Source: Acidaminococcus massiliensis (GTDB taxonomy: Bacteria > Bacillota > Negativicutes > Acidaminococcales > Acidaminococcaceae). From it: DNA of 64,000 nucleotides. Shown piece by piece: positions 5,867 through 13,237 of this stretch. The position numbers and the translations under genes were made by a program. Where the stretch lies: positions 2,533,567-2,597,566 of the forward strand of contig NZ_LT608315.1 in NCBI RefSeq assembly GCF_900095825.1, in the 5' to 3' direction. How positions within the stretch are numbered: the first letter of the stretch is position 1; each line of letters starts with the position of its first letter. The notes below the pieces were generated by a model. That model searched no databases. It worked only from the letters and a program-made list of their open reading frames with translations, and was not told the origin of the DNA.

Positions 5867-8032
5867 ATGGAATTCAAAATCGCCCTTGCCGGGAACCCCA
5901 ATACCGGCAAGACTACTCTGTTCAACGCCCTGACCGGTTCCAATCAGTTCGTAGGGAACTGGCCCGGTGTAACGGTAGAAAAAAAGGAAGGGAAGCTCAT
6001 GGGCCATCCGGATGTGATCATCCAGGACCTGCCCGGCATCTATTCCCTCTCCCCCTACACCTTGGAAGAAGTGGTATCCCGGACCTATCTGGTAAAAGAA
6101 CGGCCGGACGCCATCTTGAACATCGTGGATGGGACCAACCTGGAACGGAATCTGTACCTGAGCACCCAGCTGGCAGAGCTGGGCATCCCCATGGTCATGG
6201 CCGTGAACATGATGGATATGGTCCGGAAAAACGGCGACATCATCAACATCGACAAGCTGTCCCAAAGAATGGGCTGTCAAGTGATCGAAATCTCTGCCCG
6301 TACGGGAGAAGGGATCAATGAAGCGGCCGACCTGGCTGCCAAGGTGGCCAAGCACCAGCAGGTGATGGTGGCCAAGCATTCCTTCGACGGACCGGTAGAA
6401 CATGCCCTGGCCCATATTGAAGAAGCCACCCAAGGAATGCTCCCCGCCCACCAGGAACGGTGGTATGTGATCAAGCTGTTCGAACGGGATGAAAAAGTCC
6501 GGGATGCCCTGAAGCTGCCTCAATCCGTCATCGACCACATCGACGGGGATATCGAAGCGGTGGAACAGGAAATGGATGACGATGCAGAAAGCATCATCAC
6601 CAACGAACGGTACAAATATATCAGCTCCATCATCGACGAATGCAACATCAAAAAGAGCAAGGGCAAACTGACCACGTCCGATAAGATTGACAAGATCGTC
6701 ACCAACCGGTGGCTGGCACTTCCCATTTTTGCTGCTATTATGTTCCTGGTCTATTATGTTTCTGTGACCACCATCGGGACCGATGCTACGGACTGGGTCA
6801 ATGACACCCTCTTTGGAGAGATGCTCATCCCTGCTGCTGATGATCTGATGGACAGCATGGAAGTGGCAGATTGGCTCCACGGCCTGATTGTGGATGGCAT
6901 CATTTCCGGGGTGGGCGCCGTGCTGGGCTTTGTACCCCAGATGGTGGTCCTGTTCATCTTCCTGGCCTTCCTGGAAGCCTGCGGCTACATGGCCCGTATC
7001 GCTTTCATCCTGGACCGGGCTTTCCGGAAGTTCGGTCTTTCTGGGAAATCCTTCATCCCCATGCTGATCGGCTCCGGCTGCGGCGTGCCCGGAATCATGG
7101 CTTCCCGGACCATTGAAAACGAATCTGACCGGCGGATGACCATCATGACCACCACCATGATCCCCTGCTCCGCCAAGATGCCCATCATCGCCCTGATCGC
7201 CGGTGCCTACTTCGGCGGAGAATGGTGGGTGGCTCCTTCTGCTTATTTCGTAGGGATCTTCTCCATCATCATTTCCGGGATCATCCTGAAAAAGACCAAA
7301 CTGTTTGCCGGGGATCCAGCTCCCTTCGTCATGGAACTGCCCCCCTACCACATGCCCACCCTGGGGAACATCGCCCGGAGCGTATGGGAACGGAGCTCCT
7401 CCTTCATCAAGAAGGCCGGCACAGTGATCCTGCTGTCCACCATCCTGGTCTGGTTCCTGTCCAGCTTCGGCTGGGACGACGGTGCCTTCACCATGCTGGA
7501 CGAGGATGCCCTGAATGAAAGCATCCTGGCCTTCATCGGTTCCAAAGTGGCCTGGATCTTCGCCCCTCTGGGCTGGGGTGACTGGAAAGCCGCTGTGGCT
7601 GCCTTCACCGGCCTGATTGCCAAAGAAAACCTGGTAGGGACCTTCGGGATCCTGTACGGGCTGGCAGATGCCGCTGAAGACGGAGAAGAATTCTGGGGCA
7701 CCTTTGCCCAGGACTTCTCGGTGCTCAGCGCCTACTCCTTCCTGATGTTCAACCTGTTGTGCGCTCCCTGTGTGGCTGCCATGGGCGCCATCAAACGGGA
7801 AATGAACAACGGCCGCTGGACCCTGATCGCCATCGGTTACCAGTGCGGATTCGCCTACTGCATGGCCCTGATGTTCTATCAGTTCAGCAGCTTCATTTCC
7901 ACCGGTACCTTTACCCTGGGAACGGCAGCAGCCTGTGTGGTCCTGGCCATCATGATCTACCTGCTGTTCCGTCCGGCTCCCAAGTATAACGGGGAAATCC
8001 AGATTAAAGATGCAGCGGATGTAACGGAATAA
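5867..8032 (+). CDS. feoB: Ferrous iron transporter FeoB
   Basis: The 721-residue inner-membrane transporter begins with a G domain: G1 GNPNTGKTT (about residue 9), G3 DLPGIYSL, G4 NMMD and G5 SARTG. A helical spacer and about 10 membrane segments follow, with the gate motif GSGCGVPGIMASR and a matching CSAKMPII. GTP hydrolysis gates Fe2+ uptake. I chose ATG 5867 with AAGAAGGT six bases upstream; an in-frame TTG at 5831 would add 12 residues without an RBS. The gene stands 72 bases after the second feoA and is followed by a terminator and the small Cys-rich protein. The G4 NMMD replaces the commoner NKxD, which is usual in FeoB. Confidence 0.97.
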   Translation: MEFKIALAGNPNTGKTTLFNALTGSNQFVGNWPGVTVEKKEGKLMGHPDVIIQDLPGIYSLSPYTLEEVVSRTYLVKERPDAILNIVDGTNLERNLYLSTQLAELGIPMVMAVNMMDMVRKNGDIINIDKLSQRMGCQVIEISARTGEGINEAADLAAKVAKHQQVMVAKHSFDGPVEHALAHIEEATQGMLPAHQERWYVIKLFERDEKVRDALKLPQSVIDHIDGDIEAVEQEMDDDAESIITNERYKYISSIIDECNIKKSKGKLTTSDKIDKIVTNRWLALPIFAAIMFLVYYVSVTTIGTDATDWVNDTLFGEMLIPAADDLMDSMEVADWLHGLIVDGIISGVGAVLGFVPQMVVLFIFLAFLEACGYMARIAFILDRAFRKFGLSGKSFIPMLIGSGCGVPGIMASRTIENESDRRMTIMTTTMIPCSAKMPIIALIAGAYFGGEWWVAPSAYFVGIFSIIISGIILKKTKLFAGDPAPFVMELPPYHMPTLGNIARSVWERSSSFIKKAGTVILLSTILVWFLSSFGWDDGAFTMLDEDALNESILAFIGSKVAWIFAPLGWGDWKAAVAAFTGLIAKENLVGTFGILYGLADAAEDGEEFWGTFAQDFSVLSAYSFLMFNLLCAPCVAAMGAIKREMNNGRWTLIAIGYQCGFAYCMALMFYQFSSFISTGTFTLGTAAACVVLAIMIYLLFRPAPKYNGEIQIKDAADVTE

Positions 8033-8039
8033 GGTATAA

Positions 8040-8069
8040 TGGGGGTGTGGGGATCCACACCCCCATTTT
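8040..8069 (+). terminator. Intrinsic terminator after feoB
   Basis: TGGGGGTGTGG / CCACACCCCCA with a GGAT loop and TTTT. It separates feoB from the small gene at 8153, which may depend on readthrough or an own promoter. Confidence 0.75.
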
Positions 8070-8070
8070 G

Positions 8071-8128
8071 TCAACAGTCAGCTGTCAACGGTCAGCGGCC
8101 GAAGGAAGGCAGATGCAGAGCATCTGCC
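8071..8128. repeat. Heptamer micro-array plus 9-bp hairpin
   Basis: Four 7-base units from 8071 (TCAACAG, TCAGCTG, then close copies of both) are followed by the perfect hairpin GGCAGATGC / GCATCTGCC (8108-8128). The hairpin is nearly the one at 184-203 (GCCAGATGC / GCATCTGGC). Confidence 0.6.
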
Positions 8129-8152
8129 AATGCATAAAAGGAGAAATGACCT

Positions 8153-8293
8153 ATGGGTACATTTATTGTGGGCCTAGTGCTCTTTCTCATCGTTGCGGCG
8201 GTGATCCGCAAGATGTACAAAGACCACAAGGCCGGAAAAAGTTCCTGCGGAGGAAACTGCGGAAACTGTGGACTTTGCAGGGGGAAGAAATAA
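8153..8293 (+). CDS. FeoB-associated Cys-rich membrane protein (46 aa)
   Basis: The protein starts MGTFIVGLVLFLIVAAV, one membrane helix, then a basic stretch RKMYKDHKAGK and a Cys tail with the spacing CGGNCGNCGLC. This is the pattern of the small FeoB-associated Cys-rich family. AAAGGAG stands about nine bases before ATG 8153. The four cysteines could bind Fe or a cluster; the role is not established. It lies at the end of the feo locus, separated from feoB by a terminator and a repeat unit. Confidence 0.85.
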   Translation: MGTFIVGLVLFLIVAAVIRKMYKDHKAGKSSCGGNCGNCGLCRGKK

Positions 8294-8297
8294 AAAA

Positions 8298-8332
8298 CGG
8301 GGCTGTTGCATAAGCAACAGCCCCGTTTTTTA
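8298..8332. terminator. Bidirectional terminator
   Basis: CGGGGCTGTTGC / GCAACAGCCCCG with loop ATAA; flanked by AAAAAA on the left and TTTTTT on the right. It serves the plus-strand small gene and the minus-strand flavodoxin lipoprotein gene, whose stop codon lies in the T-run. Confidence 0.9.
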
Positions 8333-8962
8333 TTTCACTCCCAAACTCTTCACCCAATCCTTCACCTGGCTGTCCTGGATGGTGCCGGTGAAGCAGCGGC
8401 CCTGGAGCCAGGTGCCTTTGCTGCCGGCCATTTCCTTCAGCTGGTCGGCGCTGCTGCCCAGGCCGGAGCTGTAAGCGGTGGCAAAGGGAATCACCGTCTT
8501 GCCGGTGAAGTCATTGCTCTTCACGAAGGTATCCATGGGCCAGGCGGCAATGCCCCACCAGATGGGATACCCGACGAATACGGTGTCATAGTCCTGCCAG
8601 TTGGCAGGTTTGGCGTTCTTCAGAGCCACGTTCCGCAGGCTGGGATCATCATGTTCCTTGTAGACCCGGGCACTTTTGTTGTTGTAATCCAAGTCTGCGG
8701 TCGTATAGGGATTTTCCAGATCCAGCAGGTACAGATCCCCGCCAGTCTCCCCGGCAATGGCCTTGGCCACCTGTTTCGTCCGGTGGGTATTGGTATAATA
8801 GACCACCAGTACCTTTTTGGCCTTGGCAGGCGCTTTTTCCGCAGCCGCCGTACCCGCTGCCTTGCCCCCGCCATTCTGGGCAGCCTGCTGTCCGCCGCAG
8901 GCCGTAACCGCCAGCAGGGACAGAGCCATGCAAACGATAGAGATTGCTTTTTTCCACTTCAT
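8330..8962 (-). CDS. Flavodoxin-like lipoprotein
   Basis: The 210-residue protein has a lipoprotein signal with lipobox LAVTAC (Cys at about residue 22), a Gly/Ala/Lys linker, then a flavodoxin fold (Flavodoxin_4 type). The phosphate-binding loop is VVYYTNTHRTKQVA, and VGYPIWWGIAAWPMDTF forms the second FMN loop. It would act outside the cytoplasmic membrane. An exported FMN flavodoxin is unusual since ordinary flavodoxins are cytoplasmic. TCCTCC on the complementary strand marks a good RBS. It is last of the minus-strand cluster that begins with the cupin gene. Confidence 0.85.
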   Translation of the reverse strand: MKWKKAISIVCMALSLLAVTACGGQQAAQNGGGKAAGTAAAEKAPAKAKKVLVVYYTNTHRTKQVAKAIAGETGGDLYLLDLENPYTTADLDYNNKSARVYKEHDDPSLRNVALKNAKPANWQDYDTVFVGYPIWWGIAAWPMDTFVKSNDFTGKTVIPFATAYSSGLGSSADQLKEMAGSKGTWLQGRCFTGTIQDSQVKDWVKSLGVK

Positions 8963-9036
8963 ATTTTATTCCTCCTTGAAAATCTCGTTTTATTTTTATT
9001 GTATACCGGCAGTTACTCCCCTGGGAAGATGCCGTT

Positions 9037-10386
9037 TCAGGATCTCTGCACGCCGAATCGTTTCATCCCCTCATTGATCACCTGAGCCATTTCCTGTTTC
9101 ATATTCCAGTCGCCGTGGATTCCGTCCAGGGCCAGTTCCGTAGGCAGGTCTCCCCCGTTTTCAAAGGAGGCCGCCACGTCAATATGGTCCCGGCTGCGGA
9201 TGTAGGCGTTCACCTGGGCAAAGGACTGGCGCCAATTGTCGGCGGTGGGTTCGTCAAAAGCTTTCTGGATGTTGGCGGGATTGATGGGCGGCAAGGTGAG
9301 ATAGATGGGACGGATACCCAGGGCTTCCGCCTTCCGGCCGATCTCGTCCAGATCCTGGATCACTTCTTCTGCCGGCACCCCTGCCCGGAGGCTGTTGGTG
9401 CCTCCCAGGATCAGCAGGTACTTCAGATGGAAGGACCGCACATCCCGTTCGAACCGCTCCACCATCATGGCGCTGGTATCCCCGCTTTCCGAAAGGTTCA
9501 CTGTAGGAAAGGCCAGATAATGGCTGTAGCTGTAGGCATAATCCACGGGACTGAAAGAAAGATGTCCTCCTCCGTGGGAAATGCTGTCTCCGTAGATGCC
9601 CACCCCGATCTTCCGGGAAGGCAGGGTGGTGAACTTCTGAGGCAGGCTCCACTGGCCCACCGGATTCCCCTCCTTGTCCATGCCCCGGACCCGCCAGTAA
9701 TAGGTCCCCAGCCGGGGTGCCTCGTCATACAGATCCGTAAGAGAGGTGACCTGGGCAAAGACCCGATACCGGGAAGGTGCGATCCCTTCCGGATTCTCCG
9801 GCATCCGGTCCGTTACTTCCACTTCGTACTGGACTGCTCCCGGGTTCCCGGTATAGGCATAGACAGGATAAAGCAGCAGGGAGCCATTGGTATCCTCCAT
9901 CCGGCTCCGAGGCACCGGGGCATTCCGGTCCACTTTCCGCAGGCTGCTCTCAACGGCCGCCGGCTGGGAATAGTTCCCCAGAGGCTGGCCATCCAGGTCA
10001 AAAGCCCGTACCCGGTAATACAGGATGCCGGTCGTCTGTTTCTTCCGGAGTTCCTCCAGAGGCAGCAGGGCCTGGGCGGAATAGATCCGGCTGTTTCGAT
10101 ATAAGGCATGGTCTGCTTCCCGGGCGGGATCCAGATTTAGAGGAATCCCGTCCAAAAGTTCCAGTTCATACCGGACAGCATCCAACTGTTCCGGCCAGGT
10201 GAGTAGGCCCAGATCCGCCCGAGACGCTTCCACCACTGCCTGGCGGTTCATCGCTGCCACAGGAGAAAGCCCTGCTACCCGACGCACCGTACAGGAACTG
10301 GCCAGGATCACCGGAACGGCCGCCAGTGCCAGAAGACTCATGCCCAGGGCCTTTTTTTCCAGGCCGAGCAGTATTTTTCTTTCCAT
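9037..10386 (-). CDS. SGNH/GDSL hydrolase lipoprotein
   Basis: The 449-residue protein has a signal with lipobox-like VILASSC near residue 27. Two fibronectin-III-like repeats follow (YRVRAFDLDGQPLG and YYWRVRGMDKEGNPVG are the typical strands). The C-terminal SGNH hydrolase has block I GIYGDSISHGGG, block III GGTNSLRAG and block V DGIHGDWN. Such enzymes deacylate lipids or sugar esters at the cell surface; the substrate is unknown. ATG 10386 was chosen with AAAGGGGAAAG upstream rather than the in-frame GTG at 10404. It lies between two flavodoxin genes on the same strand. Confidence 0.85.
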   Translation of the reverse strand: MERKILLGLEKKALGMSLLALAAVPVILASSCTVRRVAGLSPVAAMNRQAVVEASRADLGLLTWPEQLDAVRYELELLDGIPLNLDPAREADHALYRNSRIYSAQALLPLEELRKKQTTGILYYRVRAFDLDGQPLGNYSQPAAVESSLRKVDRNAPVPRSRMEDTNGSLLLYPVYAYTGNPGAVQYEVEVTDRMPENPEGIAPSRYRVFAQVTSLTDLYDEAPRLGTYYWRVRGMDKEGNPVGQWSLPQKFTTLPSRKIGVGIYGDSISHGGGHLSFSPVDYAYSYSHYLAFPTVNLSESGDTSAMMVERFERDVRSFHLKYLLILGGTNSLRAGVPAEEVIQDLDEIGRKAEALGIRPIYLTLPPINPANIQKAFDEPTADNWRQSFAQVNAYIRSRDHIDVAASFENGGDLPTELALDGIHGDWNMKQEMAQVINEGMKRFGVQRS

Positions 10387-10459
10387 GATGCTTTCCCCTT
10401 TCACAGCTTTACTCTGTTTGCTTTACATCCAGCGGCGCAGACCGCGGCTAATGGGATGC

Positions 10460-10960
10460 TTACTTCCATCCCTGTACTTTCCGGATCCACTCTTCCACTT
10501 TGTCCTGGCTGGTCACCTGACGGCTGCCGCCGGTGGAATCGAACTGGATGGTCAGTTCCGGACCGAAAGAAGCCCCTTTACAGGCTTTTTCCATATCCTT
10601 CAGGGCATGGCCGGGCCAACCTCCGTGGGTGGCAAAAAAGGCCGCTTTCTTCCCGGTGAAATCCTGGCTTTCCAGGAATGTCTTCATGGCCGGAGCCATG
10701 GTATACCACCAGGTAGGGGTGCCCACCGCCACCGTGTCGTAGTCCTTCAGGTGGAAATACAGAGGGGCCAGTTCCGGCTTGTACCCTTTGGCGATATCCT
10801 TTTCCGATTCCCGGACTACTTCATCGTAACTTTGGTTTTTATAGGCAGTCAGGGTATCGATCCTGGCAAGATCGGCCCCGGTTGCCTTCTGCAGTTCTTC
10901 CGCAATCTTTTTCGTATTCCCGTTGGACCAGGAATAATAGACAATCAGCATCTTGGACAT
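10460..10960 (-). CDS. Flavodoxin
   Basis: The 166-residue cytoplasmic flavodoxin starts MSKMLIVYYSWSNGNTKKIA, with the FMN phosphate loop SWSNGNTKK and a second loop VGTPTWWYTMAPAMKTF. The frame stays open further upstream, but the family start is at 10960 and the extension overlaps the preceding small gene. It resembles the flavodoxin lipoprotein gene two genes downstream without the export signal, so the cluster carries an inside and an outside version. Confidence 0.88.
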   Translation of the reverse strand: MSKMLIVYYSWSNGNTKKIAEELQKATGADLARIDTLTAYKNQSYDEVVRESEKDIAKGYKPELAPLYFHLKDYDTVAVGTPTWWYTMAPAMKTFLESQDFTGKKAAFFATHGGWPGHALKDMEKACKGASFGPELTIQFDSTGGSRQVTSQDKVEEWIRKVQGWK

Positions 10961-10995
10961 ATTTTTCCCACTTTCCTTTATTCTTCTCCCTGCCG

Positions 10996-11223
10996 TCATT
11001 TTTCCATATGATACAGGAGATAATCCACATTGGTGAGTTTTTCCTGCTCCCGATGGAGCTTGGCCAGGATCTCCTTCCGGTACTGGCGGAGACACCGGCA
11101 CTGGCACCGGTCATTCTTTTCCTGGAGGATCTTCCGGATGGTCTCTTCCGGACAGCCGGCCGCCTGGAGTTCTTCCTGGCTCAGAGCCGTCTTTTTGAGG
11201 CTTTCCGCCTCCTTTTCATTCAT
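10996..11223 (-). CDS. Small uncharacterised Cys-containing protein (75 aa)
   Basis: A charged helical protein starting MNEKEAESLKKTALSQEEL, with a Cys-rich spot CQCRCLRQYR and another Cys (AAGCPEE). Start ATG 11223 overlaps the stop of the upstream gene in an 8-base ATGAATGA, indicating translational coupling; AGAGGT precedes it. I do not recognise a family. The context of flavodoxins and a carboxymuconolactone decarboxylase-like protein suggests a redox function. Confidence 0.7.
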   Translation of the reverse strand: MNEKEAESLKKTALSQEELQAAGCPEETIRKILQEKNDRCQCRCLRQYRKEILAKLHREQEKLTNVDYLLYHMEK

Positions 11224-11659
11224 TTCCGTATACCTCTTTGGCATACCGGAACGCCGCCCAGGCTTTGGGCCAGCCGGCGTAGAAACCCAGCTGGGTAATG
11301 GCCTGGACCATTTCTTCCCGGGTCACTCCGTTCTTTTTGGCGGTGGCCATGTGATACTGGAGGGAGCTGTCCGTAAGCCCCTGGGCGATAAGAGCTGTCA
11401 CCGTCACCAGGCTCCGGTCGTGGAGGCTCAGCTTATCATTGGCGCTCCACACTTCTCCAAAAAGGATGTCATCATTATACCGGGCAAAATCCGGGGCAAA
11501 AGTCCCCAGCTGATCCCGTCCTGCGGTCTGTACCACCTTGACCGGTTCTTTTTTCTGTTCCATGGCCAAAACCTCCCCTGTCTGCAATCCGATTCCGCTT
11601 ATCGCCACAACCGCCAGAATCCCTGCTGTCATGTGCCAAAACCATTGTTTCCGTTCCAT
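11216..11659 (-). CDS. Exported carboxymuconolactone decarboxylase-like protein
   Basis: The 147-residue protein has an N-terminal hydrophobic export signal (AGILAVVAISGIGL, residues 12-25) and a CMD domain: LHDRSLVTVTALIAQG and LQYHMATAKKNGVTREE, ending with ITQLGFYAGWPKAWAAF. The AhpD-type CxxC pair is absent (DSSLQYH at that position), so it is of the His-dependent CMD type rather than an alkylhydroperoxidase. The function is unproven. It follows the cupin gene by 11 bases and is coupled to the next small gene. Confidence 0.85.
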   Translation of the reverse strand: MERKQWFWHMTAGILAVVAISGIGLQTGEVLAMEQKKEPVKVVQTAGRDQLGTFAPDFARYNDDILFGEVWSANDKLSLHDRSLVTVTALIAQGLTDSSLQYHMATAKKNGVTREEMVQAITQLGFYAGWPKAWAAFRYAKEVYGNE

Positions 11660-11670
11660 GGGGCCTCCTT

Positions 11671-12090
11671 TTATTTCAGCTTTCCGTATTCCTCAGGATC
11701 CACTGCCTCACACCATTCATTGCTGGTGCCTTCTCCGGGGACTTCCAGAGCAAGGTGCTGGAAGGCGGAATCCGGGGCCGCCCCGTGCCAGTGCTTCACT
11801 TCCGGCGGGATGTTCACCACATCTCCGGCTTTCACTTCCCGGGCGGTTTTTCCCCATTCCTGGTAGTAGCCCCGGCCGGCGGTGACAATGAGGATCTGTC
11901 CGCCCCCTTTGGCTGCATGATGGATGTGCCAGTGGTTCCGGCACCCCGGTTCAAAGGTCACCACAGCAGTGGGAACCTGTTCCAGGGTCAGCATGTTCAA
12001 ATAACTCTTTCCATCGAAATATTGGGCATAGCCTGTATTTTCTTCCCCCAGGGCAAAGGGGCTCTCTTTTTCCAGTTCTTTCAGATCCAT
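11671..12090 (-). CDS. Cupin domain protein
   Basis: The 139-residue single-domain cupin has motif 1 NHWHIHHA with a glycine run and GRGYYQEWGK, and motif 2 GDVVNIPPEVKHWHGA, which together supply the metal-binding His residues. Cupin and CMD proteins often occur together as small-molecule carbon-carbon lyase or redox modules. It is first gene of the minus-strand cluster with GAAAGGAGAAA upstream, divergent from the LysR regulator, its likely controller. Confidence 0.88.
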   Translation of the reverse strand: MDLKELEKESPFALGEENTGYAQYFDGKSYLNMLTLEQVPTAVVTFEPGCRNHWHIHHAAKGGGQILIVTAGRGYYQEWGKTAREVKAGDVVNIPPEVKHWHGAAPDSAFQHLALEVPGEGTSNEWCEAVDPEEYGKLK

Positions 12091-12120
12091 GATGATTTCT
12101 CCTTTCCTGTTCTGTTTGTA

Positions 12121-12166
12121 TTGTATTCCAAACCACTTAAGATGTATAATGCTTATAGCAACTATA
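12121..12166 (+). promoter_or_regulatory. lysR promoter and candidate LysR-type operator
   Basis: TTGTAT (12121-12126), 18 bp, TATAAT (12145-12150) point towards the lysR gene. The inverted repeat TATAG-CAA-CTATA (12154-12166) lies at the predicted start of transcription, between the divergent genes, where a LysR protein would bind. Confidence 0.45.
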
Positions 12167-12200
12167 TCTGAATACGTTTTTTCTATTGCAGGAGGGAACC

Positions 12201-13097
12201 ATGGAAATCCGTACCCTGAAATATTTTCTGGCGGTGGCCCGGGAACAGAATATGACTGAAGCCGCCAATGTGCTGTTCGTCACCCAGCCCACCCTGTCCC
12301 GGCAGATGGCGGACCTGGAAAAGGAACTGGGCAAAAAGCTCTTTGTCCGGACCAACCGGAGCACCACCTTGACGGAAGAAGGGATGCACCTGCGCCAGCG
12401 AGCAGAAGAGATCCTGGCCCTGGTGGACCAGACCAAGGAAGAGATCCGGGAAGACGACATGGACCTTTCCGGCTGCATCCGGATCGGCGCCGGAGAAACC
12501 AAAGTGATGCACTGGATCACTGACACCTTCGCCGAACTGCACCAAGACTATCCTCGGCTTACCATCGAACTGTTCACCAACAATGCGGATGGTGTCCAGG
12601 AGCGGCTGGAACACGGGCTGCTGGATTTTGGTTTGTTCATCGAGCCCTTCAACCTGGAAAAATACAACTACCTGCGGCTGCCGGAAAAGGATCAGATTTG
12701 GATCGTCACCAGCAGCCAGAGTCCCTGGGCCAGCTTGGACCGGGTAACCCCAGAGGACTTTCTCCAGATGCCCCTGCTGGTTTCCTCCCGGACCGCTTCC
12801 AAGAACTTTGATTTCACCGCCTGGTCCCAGGGCAAGGTCACCCCGGACAAGATCCATGCCATCGGCCGGTTCGATCTTCTGGGCAATGCTTCTCTTCTGG
12901 TCCGCACCGGCTGCACCAATCTGATCAGCCTCAACACCTTCTTCCAGGAAGGGACCCCCGGCCTGAAGTTCATTCCTTTGGATCCGCCCCTTTTCACCAC
13001 CAGTGTAGTGGCCTGGAAGAAATTCCGCCTCCTGTCCCGTTCCAGCCAGGTATTCCTGGACCGATTGAAGCAGAAACTTTCTGATTTTTCCCATTGA
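12201..13097 (+). CDS. LysR family transcriptional regulator
   Basis: The 298-residue protein has a winged helix N-terminus (MEIRTLKYFLAVAREQNMTEAANVL; recognition helix TQPTLSRQMADLEKELG) and a substrate-binding domain. The start at 12201 has AGGAGGG directly upstream; an in-frame TTG at 12186 is inside the RBS region. It is divergent from the cupin-CMD-flavodoxin cluster, the classical position of a LysR activator. Its effector is unknown. Confidence 0.93.
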   Translation: MEIRTLKYFLAVAREQNMTEAANVLFVTQPTLSRQMADLEKELGKKLFVRTNRSTTLTEEGMHLRQRAEEILALVDQTKEEIREDDMDLSGCIRIGAGETKVMHWITDTFAELHQDYPRLTIELFTNNADGVQERLEHGLLDFGLFIEPFNLEKYNYLRLPEKDQIWIVTSSQSPWASLDRVTPEDFLQMPLLVSSRTASKNFDFTAWSQGKVTPDKIHAIGRFDLLGNASLLVRTGCTNLISLNTFFQEGTPGLKFIPLDPPLFTTSVVAWKKFRLLSRSSQVFLDRLKQKLSDFSH

Positions 13098-13122
13098 CAA
13101 ACGTATACGAAAAGTGTACTAT
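13094..13122 (+). promoter_or_regulatory. Promoter of the dehydrogenase-flavodiiron operon
   Basis: TTGACA (13094-13099, overlapping the lysR stop codon), 17 bp, TACTAT (13117-13122). The spacer contains the palindrome CGTATACG. It predicts a leader of about 110 nt. Confidence 0.7.
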
Positions 13123-13237
13123 TGAGTCGTAAAAAGATAGAATTATTATTAAAATAATTTTATTTTTAAATTGGTATGTTATGACTAACTTGAAGGAATC
13201 TGACAGCCTGATTTTCCATGACAGAGGAGGTACGCGT

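Noticed and set aside
5576-8074. Minus-strand open frame of 832 codons opposite feoA-feoB
   Set aside because: The plus strand encodes unmistakable FeoA and FeoB; the antisense frame is rich in His, Gly and Gln without domains.
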